Shown here: positions 1-7,068 of the stretch, in pieces
Position numbering within the stretch: position 1 is the first letter of the stretch
How the letters are laid out: each line of letters opens with the position of its first letter
DNA from: H2-BAC3 sp045863035
GTDB lineage: Bacteria; Bacteroidota; Ignavibacteria; Ignavibacteriales; Ignavibacteriaceae
Direction of reading: 5' to 3'
Assembly: GCA_045863035.1 (NCBI GenBank)
Contig: BTUV01000028.1
Coordinates: forward strand, 1-30,167
DNA length: 30,167 bases
Notes under the pieces: generated by a model
What the model was told of the DNA's origin: nothing
The model's input: only the letters and a program-made list of their open reading frames with translations
The model's database searches: none
Program-made: the position numbers and the translations under genes

Positions 1-23
1 AATTCATACTTCATAATTCCCTC
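1..23. repeat. Truncated A/T-rich heptamer repeat array
   Basis: Two heptamers of the TTCATAM type are visible at 3-16, followed by a degenerate third at 17-23. They belong to the same 7-bp family as the arrays at 18647-18723, 18799-18840 and 23910-23972. The window edge cuts the array, so its full length is unknown. Confidence 0.5.
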
Positions 24-120
24 ACGCCATTCATCATTTTACTCCCCGCTTCAATCATAATTTTCGTAATTTTAAAGTTTATTTCTATATAATATCACAA
101 CTTATAAGAGGATACGCTCT

Positions 121-2346
121 ATGTCTAAAGTCCTGGCTAATGGCTTGAAACTGATGACTCTGCTGGTACTGACCGCAATCATCGGCTGCTCGCCATCTCA
201 TCACACACAACACTACACACCGGAAAGCAAACCGGACTCAAAAAATACCGCACCTACCTGGGTTAATCTTGATACCGTTAAGGCAGGCAAGTTTGACACC
301 GGCAGAATGTGGACGTTTGACTTCCCCCCGAAAGATCATCTGAAAGCTGAATATAACTTTCATGCAACCGATGAGTGGCTGGATAATGTCAGAATGTCAG
401 CACTCCGTTTTGCTAACTACTGCTCAGCTTCTTTCGTTTCAGAAGATGGTCTTATTATGACTAATCACCACTGCGCGCGTCAGAGTATAACCTCTGCCAC
501 AAAAGATGGTGAAGATCTTCATAAAGACGGCTTCTGGGCACCTACACTCGCTGACGAAAGAAAAATTGAAGGCCTCTTCGTAGATCAGCTTGTTGAAATT
601 AAAGATGTTACATCCGAAATGCAGGCAGCTATTGATGCAGGCGCCACGCAGAAAGACAAGGATGACCTGAAAAAAGCCAAGAGCAAAGAAATTGAAGAAA
701 GATATGGTAAAGAAACAGGTCTTAAATATCAGACCGTAACCCTCTTTAACGGCGGCAAATATTCACTTTACGGATTTAAAAGATATACAGATATCCGCCT
801 GGTATTTGCACCGGAAGAACAGATGGGCTTTTTCGGCGGAGACCCTGATAACTTCACCTTTCCCCGCTATAACCTTGATTACTCTTTCTTCCGCGCTTAT
901 GATGAAAAGGGTTTACCGATTAAATCAACCCACTTCTACAAATGGAGCACCGATGGTCCTAAATGGGGCGAACCGATTTTTGTTGTTGGTAACCCCGGCA
1001 CAACCAACCGCCTGAAAACCGTTGCTCAGCTTGAATACTTCCGTGATATCGCTTATCCGCTTCAACTTGAAGTGCTTGGCTCACTGGCTACTATATACGG
1101 CGAACTGATTGCGGAATATCCTGAAAGAGAATTTGAACTTTCTGATCAGTATTTCGGCATCATGAATTCACAGAAAGCATATAACGGAATTCTCGGCGGA
1201 CTGAGAGACCCTTATCTGATGCAGAAAAAATATGATTTTGAAAATACCTTCAGAAACGAAGTTCTTAAAAGAGCTTCTCTCACTGAATACGCCGGCTTGT
1301 GGGATTCTATCAGCGCAGTCCGTCAGGAACTGAGAACTTTTGTTAAAAAGTCATTCGCTTATAATCTTAACCCGAGTTTCACTTCAAAATATTTCTTCTT
1401 TGCAAAAGCGCTCATTGATCTTGCCAAAGAAATGAAGAAGCCGGAAGATGAACGTCAGCCGATGTTCAAAGGCGAAATGCTTGATAAGTATAAAGAAAAT
1501 CTCTGGCCTGAAAAGTTTGATAAGCCCCTGACAGACAAACAACTTCAGCAGAACATCCGCGTCTTCCAGATGGTGCTCGGCGAGGATGATCCACTCGTAA
1601 AGAAACTCAGCGGCGGAAAAACCGGTAAAGCTGCTGTTGACTTTGCGCTTTCAAACGCAAAAGTCACCACTAAAGAAGGTGTGCTTGAACTGGCAAACAA
1701 AAGTTCAGATGAAATTCTCTCAAGCAATGATCCGTTCATTCAGTATATACTGGCAACATTTGATGCCGGTACTGAGCTTCAGAAAAAATCACGCGCTCTT
1801 AACTTAAAAGAATCTGACTTTAATCAGAAATTAGGCCGCGCGCTTTTTGAAGTTTACGGCACATCAATTCCGCCTGATGCTACATTCTCACTCAGAATTT
1901 CAGACGGCGTGCTCAAAAAATATAACTACAACGGAACAACCGCACCGGTATTCACTACCTTCTTCGGACTGTACGACCGTTATTTCTCACACGAAGGAAA
2001 GTTCCCCTGGAATCTCCCTGAGAAGTGGGTAAATCCTCCGGCAGAGCTTGACCTCGAAACCCCGATGAACTTTGTATCAACAAACGACATCATCGGCGGT
2101 AACTCCGGTTCAGCCATGATTAACTCAAAGGGTGAAGTAGTTGGTATCGCGTTCGACGGCAACATCGAAAGCTTACCGGGACAGTTCATCTTTGACGAAA
2201 CCGCGAACAGAACCGTAGCCGTGCACTCATCCGGTATATATGAGTCCGTTGCAGACGTTTACAAAGCCACCCGCCTTGCGAACGAACTGAAGAACGGAAA
2301 AATCAATCCGGACGACAACGCCAAAACCGACAAAGAAACCAAGTAA
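121..2346 (+). CDS. S46 family dipeptidyl peptidase (DPP7-like), lipoprotein
   Basis: This is a 741-residue serine exopeptidase of the S46 family, which removes dipeptides from the N-terminus of peptides in the periplasm or at the cell surface. The chymotrypsin-like triad is readable: His117 in TNHHC, Asp253 in the NLDYSFF segment, and Ser662 in GGNSGS. The residue 18 positions after the catalytic Ser is Gly680 (AFDGN). In the family, Gly at this position goes with DPP7-like hydrophobic P1 preference and Arg with the Asp/Glu-specific DPP11, so DPP7-like specificity is inferred. The N-terminus has a hydrophobic segment ending in a lipobox (AIIGC, Cys23), suggesting a lipid-anchored protein. 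The ATG at 121 follows an AAGAGG ribosome binding site. The gene stands alone and ends at a strong terminator. Length is normal for the family. Confidence 0.93.
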   Translation: MSKVLANGLKLMTLLVLTAIIGCSPSHHTQHYTPESKPDSKNTAPTWVNLDTVKAGKFDTGRMWTFDFPPKDHLKAEYNFHATDEWLDNVRMSALRFANYCSASFVSEDGLIMTNHHCARQSITSATKDGEDLHKDGFWAPTLADERKIEGLFVDQLVEIKDVTSEMQAAIDAGATQKDKDDLKKAKSKEIEERYGKETGLKYQTVTLFNGGKYSLYGFKRYTDIRLVFAPEEQMGFFGGDPDNFTFPRYNLDYSFFRAYDEKGLPIKSTHFYKWSTDGPKWGEPIFVVGNPGTTNRLKTVAQLEYFRDIAYPLQLEVLGSLATIYGELIAEYPEREFELSDQYFGIMNSQKAYNGILGGLRDPYLMQKKYDFENTFRNEVLKRASLTEYAGLWDSISAVRQELRTFVKKSFAYNLNPSFTSKYFFFAKALIDLAKEMKKPEDERQPMFKGEMLDKYKENLWPEKFDKPLTDKQLQQNIRVFQMVLGEDDPLVKKLSGGKTGKAAVDFALSNAKVTTKEGVLELANKSSDEILSSNDPFIQYILATFDAGTELQKKSRALNLKESDFNQKLGRALFEVYGTSIPPDATFSLRISDGVLKKYNYNGTTAPVFTTFFGLYDRYFSHEGKFPWNLPEKWVNPPAELDLETPMNFVSTNDIIGGNSGSAMINSKGEVVGIAFDGNIESLPGQFIFDETANRTVAVHSSGIYESVADVYKATRLANELKNGKINPDDNAKTDKETK

Positions 2347-2363
2347 TCTTAAAATATATATAA

Positions 2364-2400
2364 CAAAAAAAACCCGGTCAGTAGTGGCCGGGTTTTTTTT
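2364..2400 (+). terminator. Rho-independent terminator after the S46 peptidase gene
   Basis: AACCCGG at 2371-2377 pairs with CCGGGTT at 2388-2394, and a run of eight T follows. A run of A precedes the stem, so the hairpin may also work for the minus-strand gene that ends at 2437. Confidence 0.88.
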
Positions 2401-2436
2401 GTATATATACTTTTAAGGACGATAACAACGGTGCTG

Positions 2437-3024
2437 CTAATTTCCCTGATTACTGTTACTGTTTCGATGATCAATTCTGACTTTGGTCATCTTTTCACGC
2501 AGGCCGCCTTCGTTAACAAATGCTTCTTCTAAAGATTTAATTTGGTTTTTGAGAAGGTAACCTGCTACCTGTATCAAACCAATCATGGTATTTGCACAAA
2601 TTTCAGGATTCTCATGTTCAATTGCTTTGCGGAATGTTTCATAAGTAGCATCGGGAATTTTATTTAACTCTCTTAACCTTGCAACCAGTTCATTATCGGC
2701 ATCCCAAAATTGATAGTTGCTTTTTCTGATAAAATCTTCATAATCAATTCTCAGTTCTTCTAAGGAAGCTCTTGCAACATTGGTCAGCTTAATTTCAGTT
2801 TCTTTGGAAGTAGCCGAAGCCATACTTGCCTCCGCAATATTTTGTTTTCCGCTCCTTGCCGCTTGAACCATCTGGTCAACGGTGCGGTCACTACTCCTGA
2901 AAAACCGCTTGGTAAAATAAATAGTCCCGTCATAAATAATCTCCGCTTTCTGGTAGCTTTTCAGTTTCCGGTACCCGCCATGTTTAGGAATAAAACCCTT
3001 CGGGTTTTTGTTGTTATTGTTCAT
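2437..3024 (-). CDS. Four-helix-bundle protein (S23/IVS-protein superfamily, suffix-domain type)
   Basis: This 195-residue protein belongs to the small four-helix-bundle family first seen in 23S rRNA intervening sequences, in the longer variant with a C-terminal suffix region. The family signature is clear around residues 57-70 (RSGKQNIAEASMAS), followed by a conserved amphipathic stretch (KLTNVARASLEELRIDYEDF). A second helical region with NTMIGLI lies near residues 145-155. The Avd accessory protein of diversity-generating retroelements shares the fold, but the function of free-standing members is unknown. The ATG at 3024 follows a TGAGG ribosome binding site. There is no signal peptide, so it is probably cytoplasmic. 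It is transcribed away from the nonamer repeat array, which begins about 115 bp upstream. No reverse transcriptase or rRNA gene is nearby. Confidence 0.87.
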   Translation of the reverse strand: MNNNNKNPKGFIPKHGGYRKLKSYQKAEIIYDGTIYFTKRFFRSSDRTVDQMVQAARSGKQNIAEASMASATSKETEIKLTNVARASLEELRIDYEDFIRKSNYQFWDADNELVARLRELNKIPDATYETFRKAIEHENPEICANTMIGLIQVAGYLLKNQIKSLEEAFVNEGGLREKMTKVRIDHRNSNSNQGN

Positions 3025-3138
3025 TTAATTTGCCTCAGTATCCGTTTTTTAGTGTAGCAATTTACATATTTAACATCAACAATGCAGATTACAATATTGT
3101 CAAACTACCTCTACTGCATTTTGTCATAAACTTTTTCT

Positions 3139-4270
3139 GGGTATTCTTGTCCTTCCGGTTCTTTTCGTCCGTCCCTCCTGCCCATTCATTCCCTCCAACC
3201 CTTTTCGCCCTTTCCGTTATCCCTGTCCTTTTTGTCCATCAAGTCCTTNNNNNNNNNNNNNNNNNNNNNNNNNNNNNNNNNNNNNNNNNNNNNNNNNNNN
3301 NNNNNNNNNNNNNNNNNNNNNNNNNNNNNNNNNNNNNNNNNNNNNNNNTCCAACCCTTTTCGCCCTTTCCGTTATCCCTGTCCTTTTTGTCCATCAAGTC
3401 CTTTTCGTCTTTCTTGTTCTTTTCGTCTTTCTTGTCCTAATCGCCCTTCCCGTTCTTCCCATCCTTCCTGTCCTTCCCGTCCTTATTGTCCCTTCAGTCC
3501 TTTTTATCCTTCCCGTCCTTCTTGTCCCTCCCGTCCTTTTCGTCCTTCACGTCCTTCTTGTCCTTGTTGTCCTTATTGTCCTTCCAGTCTTTCAGTCCTT
3601 TTCGTCCTTCTTGTCCTTCATGTCCTTGCCGTCCTTCTTTTCCTTTTCGTCCTTCTTGTCCTTATTGTCCTTCCCGTCTTTCATGTCCTTCTTGTCCTTG
3701 CTCTCCTTCTTGTCCTTGCTCTCCTTCTTGTCCTTGCTCTCCTTCTTGTCCTTTCAGTCCTTTTCGTCCTTCTTGTCCTCGTTGTCCTTTCAGTCCTTTC
3801 CGTCCTTTTCGTCCTTCTTGTCCTTCTTGTCCTTCCCGTCCTTCTTGTCCCTCCCGTCCTTTTCGTCCTTCTTGTCCTTGCTCTCCTTCTGGTCCTTGCT
3901 CTCCCTCCCGTCCTTTTCGTCCTTCACGTCCTTCTTGTCCCTCCCGTCCTTCTTGTCCCTCCCGTCCTTCCCGTCCTTTTTGTCCTTGCTCTCCTTCTTG
4001 TCCTTGCTGTCCTTGTTGTCCTTTCAGTCCTTGTCGTCCTTCTTGTCCTTCTTGTCCTTCCAGTCCTTCTAGTCCCTCTTGTCCTTTTCGTCCTCGCTGT
4101 TCCTCATCTCCTTCTTGTCCTTTTCGTCCTTCTTGTCCTTTTCGTCCTTCTTGTTCTTGCTGTCCTTGCTGTCCTTATTGTCCTTTCAGTCCTTGCTGTC
4201 CTTATTGTCCTTCCCGTCCTTTTCGTCCTTCACGTCCTTTTTGTCTTTCCTGTCCTTCTTTTCCTTTCTG
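3139..4270. repeat. Pyrimidine-rich nonamer minisatellite, GTCCTT plus variable triplet
   Basis: From about 3404 to 4270 the plus strand is built almost entirely of 9-bp units. Six positions (GTCCTT) are nearly constant and the other three vary (CTT, TTC, GCT, CCC, ATT, CAC, CAT, GCC, TCA and others). About 95 units fit, with very few register slips; one 8-bp unit lies near 3585. The edge from about 3139 to 3403 is more degenerate and contains an N gap at 3249-3348. The plus strand is poor in A, so all three forward frames are open by composition, whereas all three reverse frames hit stops in variant units. I therefore treat it as non-coding. It occupies most of the 1385-bp region between the divergent four-helix-bundle and phosphomannomutase genes. 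Confidence 0.92.
3249..3348. other. Assembly gap of 100 N inside the nonamer array
   Basis: Exactly 100 N. The 55 bases before it (3194-3248) are identical to the 55 bases after it (3349-3403). This fits two contigs that share an unmerged k-mer-length overlap, so the true gap may be zero or may hide further repeat units. Confidence 0.95.
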
Positions 4271-4409
4271 GTAAATTTTCCTCTTACTTTCCCAAAATTA
4301 TTCAATTTTCCAAAAATTTCAATCCCCCAATTCAATTTCCCTATCTCCCCCCATCTCCCTATTTTGAAGCACTATTTTCTTACTTTTTTATCCGAAAGAA
4401 TTATCAAAA

Positions 4410-5756
4410 ATGGAAAAAATTCCTTGTTTTAAGGCATACGATATCCGCGGTAAGGTGCCCGGAGAACTGAATCCGGAGCTGGCTTATAAAATCGGTCAGG
4501 CATTTGTGCAGCTTACCGGCGCGCGCTCTGTGGTCATCGGCCATGATGTGCGCACCTCCTCTGAAGCTATTTCCGAAGCGCTCTCAAACGGCCTTCGCTC
4601 CAGCGGTGCGGATGTTACTGATATCGGCCTCTGCGGCACGGAGATGATCTACTTCGGCACAAGCCATCTCGGCCTGGAGGGCGGCATCATGATTACCGCA
4701 AGCCACAACCCGCCTGAATATAACGGTATGAAGTTCGTGAAGAAGAATTCCGTTCCGGTCAGTTATGACTCAGGCCTGAGCGAGATGGAAAAGATGATCG
4801 TTTCAGGGAACCTCCCAGCTCCTGCGGCAAAACAGGGAGGATATATACAAAAAGATATCACTGATGACTTCCTGCAGAATCTGAACCGCTTCTATGATGT
4901 GAAAAAAGTTGACCCGATAAAAGTAGTGGTTAATGCCGGCAACGGATGCGTGGGCCCGATTCTCGACCGGCTCGAAAGCGTTCTTCCTGTAAAGATGATT
5001 AAGTTATTTAATAATCCCGATTCATCGTTCCCGAACGGTGTGCCCAATCCAATGTATGAGGAAAACCGTCTCCCGACTATCAATGCTATTAAAGAACATA
5101 AAGCAGACCTCGGCGTTGCGTGGGACGGCGACTATGACCGCTGCTTCTTCTTTGATGAGCAGGGGAACTTTATTGAAGGATATTATATAGTAGGGCTGCT
5201 TGCAAAGTCTATTCTTAAAACAAATCCGGGTGAAAAGATTATTCACGACCCCCGCCTCACCTGGAATACCGTTGAAGTGGTAAAAGCTGCCAATGGTGAA
5301 ACAGTGCAGTCAAAGAGCGGACACGCGTTCATAAAAGAAAAGATGCGCGAAGTAAATGCTATATACGGCGGAGAAATGTCAGCCCATCACTATTTCCGCG
5401 ATAATGCTTACTCGGATAGCGGCGTTATTCCGTTTCTCTTGGTGTTGCAACTGATGTCTGAAGAGAAAAAAGGACTCGGTCAGCTTGTTGGTGAGATGAT
5501 TAAGAACTATCCTTGCTCAGGAGAAATCAATTCAGTTATCGGAGATCCGGCAGGCAAGATTAAGGAAATCACTGCAATATATACCGGCGGTGTGAATGAT
5601 TATACTGACGGCGTGAGTGTGGACTTCCCCGACTGGCGTTTTAACCTCCGTATGAGCAACACCGAGCCGATTCTTCGCCTGAATGTTGAAAGCCGCGGCG
5701 ATGAAGCCCTTATGAAGCAGAAGACCGAAGAACTGCTCGCTATTATCAGGAAGTAA
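4410..5756 (+). CDS. manB: Phosphomannomutase/phosphoglucomutase
   Basis: This 448-residue enzyme of the alpha-D-phosphohexomutase superfamily interconverts mannose-6-phosphate and mannose-1-phosphate, and possibly the glucose phosphates. It supplies GDP-mannose and other nucleotide sugars for surface polysaccharides. All four active-site elements are present in order: the phosphoserine loop TASHNP (Ser98), the metal-binding DGDYDR (239-244), the sugar-binding GEMSAHHYFRD (321-331) and the phosphate-binding SNTEP with Arg423 (416-423). The GEMSAHHYFRD form is typical of phosphomannomutase-type members. Length is usual for the family. The ATG at 4410 has only a weak purine-rich stretch upstream. 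It is the first gene of a co-directional run; the MOSC gene starts 6 bp after its stop. The symbol reflects family similarity, and substrate preference is unproven. Confidence 0.93.
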   Translation: MEKIPCFKAYDIRGKVPGELNPELAYKIGQAFVQLTGARSVVIGHDVRTSSEAISEALSNGLRSSGADVTDIGLCGTEMIYFGTSHLGLEGGIMITASHNPPEYNGMKFVKKNSVPVSYDSGLSEMEKMIVSGNLPAPAAKQGGYIQKDITDDFLQNLNRFYDVKKVDPIKVVVNAGNGCVGPILDRLESVLPVKMIKLFNNPDSSFPNGVPNPMYEENRLPTINAIKEHKADLGVAWDGDYDRCFFFDEQGNFIEGYYIVGLLAKSILKTNPGEKIIHDPRLTWNTVEVVKAANGETVQSKSGHAFIKEKMREVNAIYGGEMSAHHYFRDNAYSDSGVIPFLLVLQLMSEEKKGLGQLVGEMIKNYPCSGEINSVIGDPAGKIKEITAIYTGGVNDYTDGVSVDFPDWRFNLRMSNTEPILRLNVESRGDEALMKQKTEELLAIIRK

Positions 5757-5762
5757 TCAGCA

Positions 5763-6557
5763 GTGAGCATCCGGGTCAGAGATATATACGTTTATCCGGT
5801 GAAGGGGCTTGACCCGCACCGGCTTAACTCCGCTGAGATAACCTCCGGCGGCTCGCTCAGGTATGACCGGATGTTCGCCATGAAAGATGAGCAGGGAAAG
5901 TATATCAACGGCAAGAAAAGCGACCGTATATACCTCCTCCGTTCATCGTTTTCACCTGATAAGATGACGTTAACAGTTTCTGCGAAAGATTTATCAGAAG
6001 AAACTTTTTACCTTACTGAAAACTTTAACCGTATAGAGGAATTTTTTTCGGGTTACTTTCAGAAAAGAATCACGTTTCACAGAAATGATGTTTCCGGTTT
6101 TCCTGATGATGCTTCAGCGACTGGTCCAACTGTAGCGCTGTGGGAAAGTATTCAAACCGTATGCAATTGGTATGATGGTATCTCACCGGAAGAGATGACA
6201 CGGCGCTTCCGGCCGAATATCGTTCTGGAAGGGGCTGAACCCTTCTGGGAAGACTCTCTCCTCCCGGTCCCGGATGAGAAAAGAATATTCACCATCGGAG
6301 ATACAGAAATAAACGGAATTAACGCGAGCGCCAGATGCACCGTTCCGCCGCGTCATCCCCTGACCGGTGATATATATCCATTCTTCCAAAAAATCTTTGC
6401 TGAAAAAAGAAAAGAGCTGCTTCCGGTGTGGGCTCCTGAAAATCACTTTGACCATTATTACCGGTTTGTTGTGAATACTTTCATACCTCATTCAGAAGCA
6501 GGTAAATATATACAAGCGGGAGATGTAGCAGTGCACCGCATCGGACTGAGTTATTAA
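5763..6557 (+). CDS. MOSC domain-containing protein (YcbX/mARC-like)
   Basis: This 264-residue protein has an N-terminal MOSC_N beta-barrel (about 1-125, starting IRVRDIYVYPVKGL) and a MOSC domain (about 140-260). MOSC proteins carry or transfer sulfur, or bind the molybdenum cofactor through a conserved Cys. The candidate is Cys192 in ARCTVPPRHPLTG, which resembles the RCxxTxxDPxTG motif of YcbX and mARC with Arg-His in place of the usual Val-Asp. FRPNIVLEG (149-157) is a second family hallmark. No ferredoxin domain follows, unlike E. coli YcbX. The GTG start at 5763 lies six bases after the manB stop and has an AGGAAG ribosome binding site inside the manB terminus, indicating translational coupling. 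The substrate is unknown; N-hydroxylated compound reduction is one possibility. Confidence 0.85.
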   Translation: MSIRVRDIYVYPVKGLDPHRLNSAEITSGGSLRYDRMFAMKDEQGKYINGKKSDRIYLLRSSFSPDKMTLTVSAKDLSEETFYLTENFNRIEEFFSGYFQKRITFHRNDVSGFPDDASATGPTVALWESIQTVCNWYDGISPEEMTRRFRPNIVLEGAEPFWEDSLLPVPDEKRIFTIGDTEINGINASARCTVPPRHPLTGDIYPFFQKIFAEKRKELLPVWAPENHFDHYYRFVVNTFIPHSEAGKYIQAGDVAVHRIGLSY

Positions 6558-6572
6558 AAAAGGAATGCTAAA

Positions 6573-7046
6573 ATGCCCGTCATAAGAAAAGCCGAAGAAA
6601 CTGACCTGCCGCTTATTCTTGATTTTATAAAACTGATTGCCGATTACGAGAAACTCTCACATGAGGTTATTGCGGATGAGGTTACCCTGAGAAATACGCT
6701 CTTTAGGGAGAATTCCACAATCGAAGTCCTTCTCGCTTATGAAGATAATGAACCGGCCGGCTATGCAATTTATTTTAATAACTTCTCTACTTTCATTGGC
6801 AGGCAGGGTATATATCTCGAAGACCTTTTCGTAAAACCCGGCTTCAGGGGTAAGGGCATCGGCAAGAAACTGTTGCTTGAAATTGTTAAACGCGCGAAAG
6901 AAAGGAACTGCGGACGCGTTGAGTGGTCAGTGCTTAACTGGAATACTCCGGCGATTGATTTTTATAAATCACTCGGAGCCCTACCCATGGATGGCTGGAC
7001 GGTGTTCCGCCTGACTGAGGACAAGTTCGATCAGTTGCTTAAATGA
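6573..7046 (+). CDS. GNAT N-acetyltransferase, SSAT/diamine acetyltransferase-like
   Basis: This 157-residue cytoplasmic acetyltransferase is predicted to move an acetyl group from acetyl-CoA to a primary amine. The GNAT fold is evident: the beta4 strand LEDLFV runs into the CoA pyrophosphate loop RGKGIG (92-97), and NWNTPAIDFYKSLGA (122-136) contains Tyr131, the likely general acid. The LEDLFV, WN.PAI.FYK and GW..FRL segments resemble eukaryotic-type spermidine/spermine or thialysine N-acetyltransferases more than RimI types. A polyamine or lysine-analogue substrate is inferred, not shown. The ATG at 6573 follows AAAGGA and is 15 bp after the MOSC stop, so it likely belongs to the same operon. 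Confidence 0.88.
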   Translation: MPVIRKAEETDLPLILDFIKLIADYEKLSHEVIADEVTLRNTLFRENSTIEVLLAYEDNEPAGYAIYFNNFSTFIGRQGIYLEDLFVKPGFRGKGIGKKLLLEIVKRAKERNCGRVEWSVLNWNTPAIDFYKSLGALPMDGWTVFRLTEDKFDQLLK

Positions 7047-7068
7047 TAACCGTTCATGAGAATTCAGC

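Noticed and set aside
2437..3024. 23S rRNA intervening sequence
   Set aside because: The protein family matches, but no 23S rRNA sequence flanks the gene on either side.
3404..4270. Collagen-like Gly-X-Y coding on the minus strand of the array
   Set aside because: GGA recurs every nine bases, which looks like Gly-X-X, but unit variants create TAA stops in that frame. Other variants create TGA in the remaining two reverse frames.
3232..4470. Long plus-strand open frame (412 codons) of V-L-X repeats over the nonamer array
   Set aside because: The strand is nearly free of A, so stop codons cannot form and all three forward frames are open. The frame crosses an assembly gap and runs into manB out of register. 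No ribosome binding site or domain is present.
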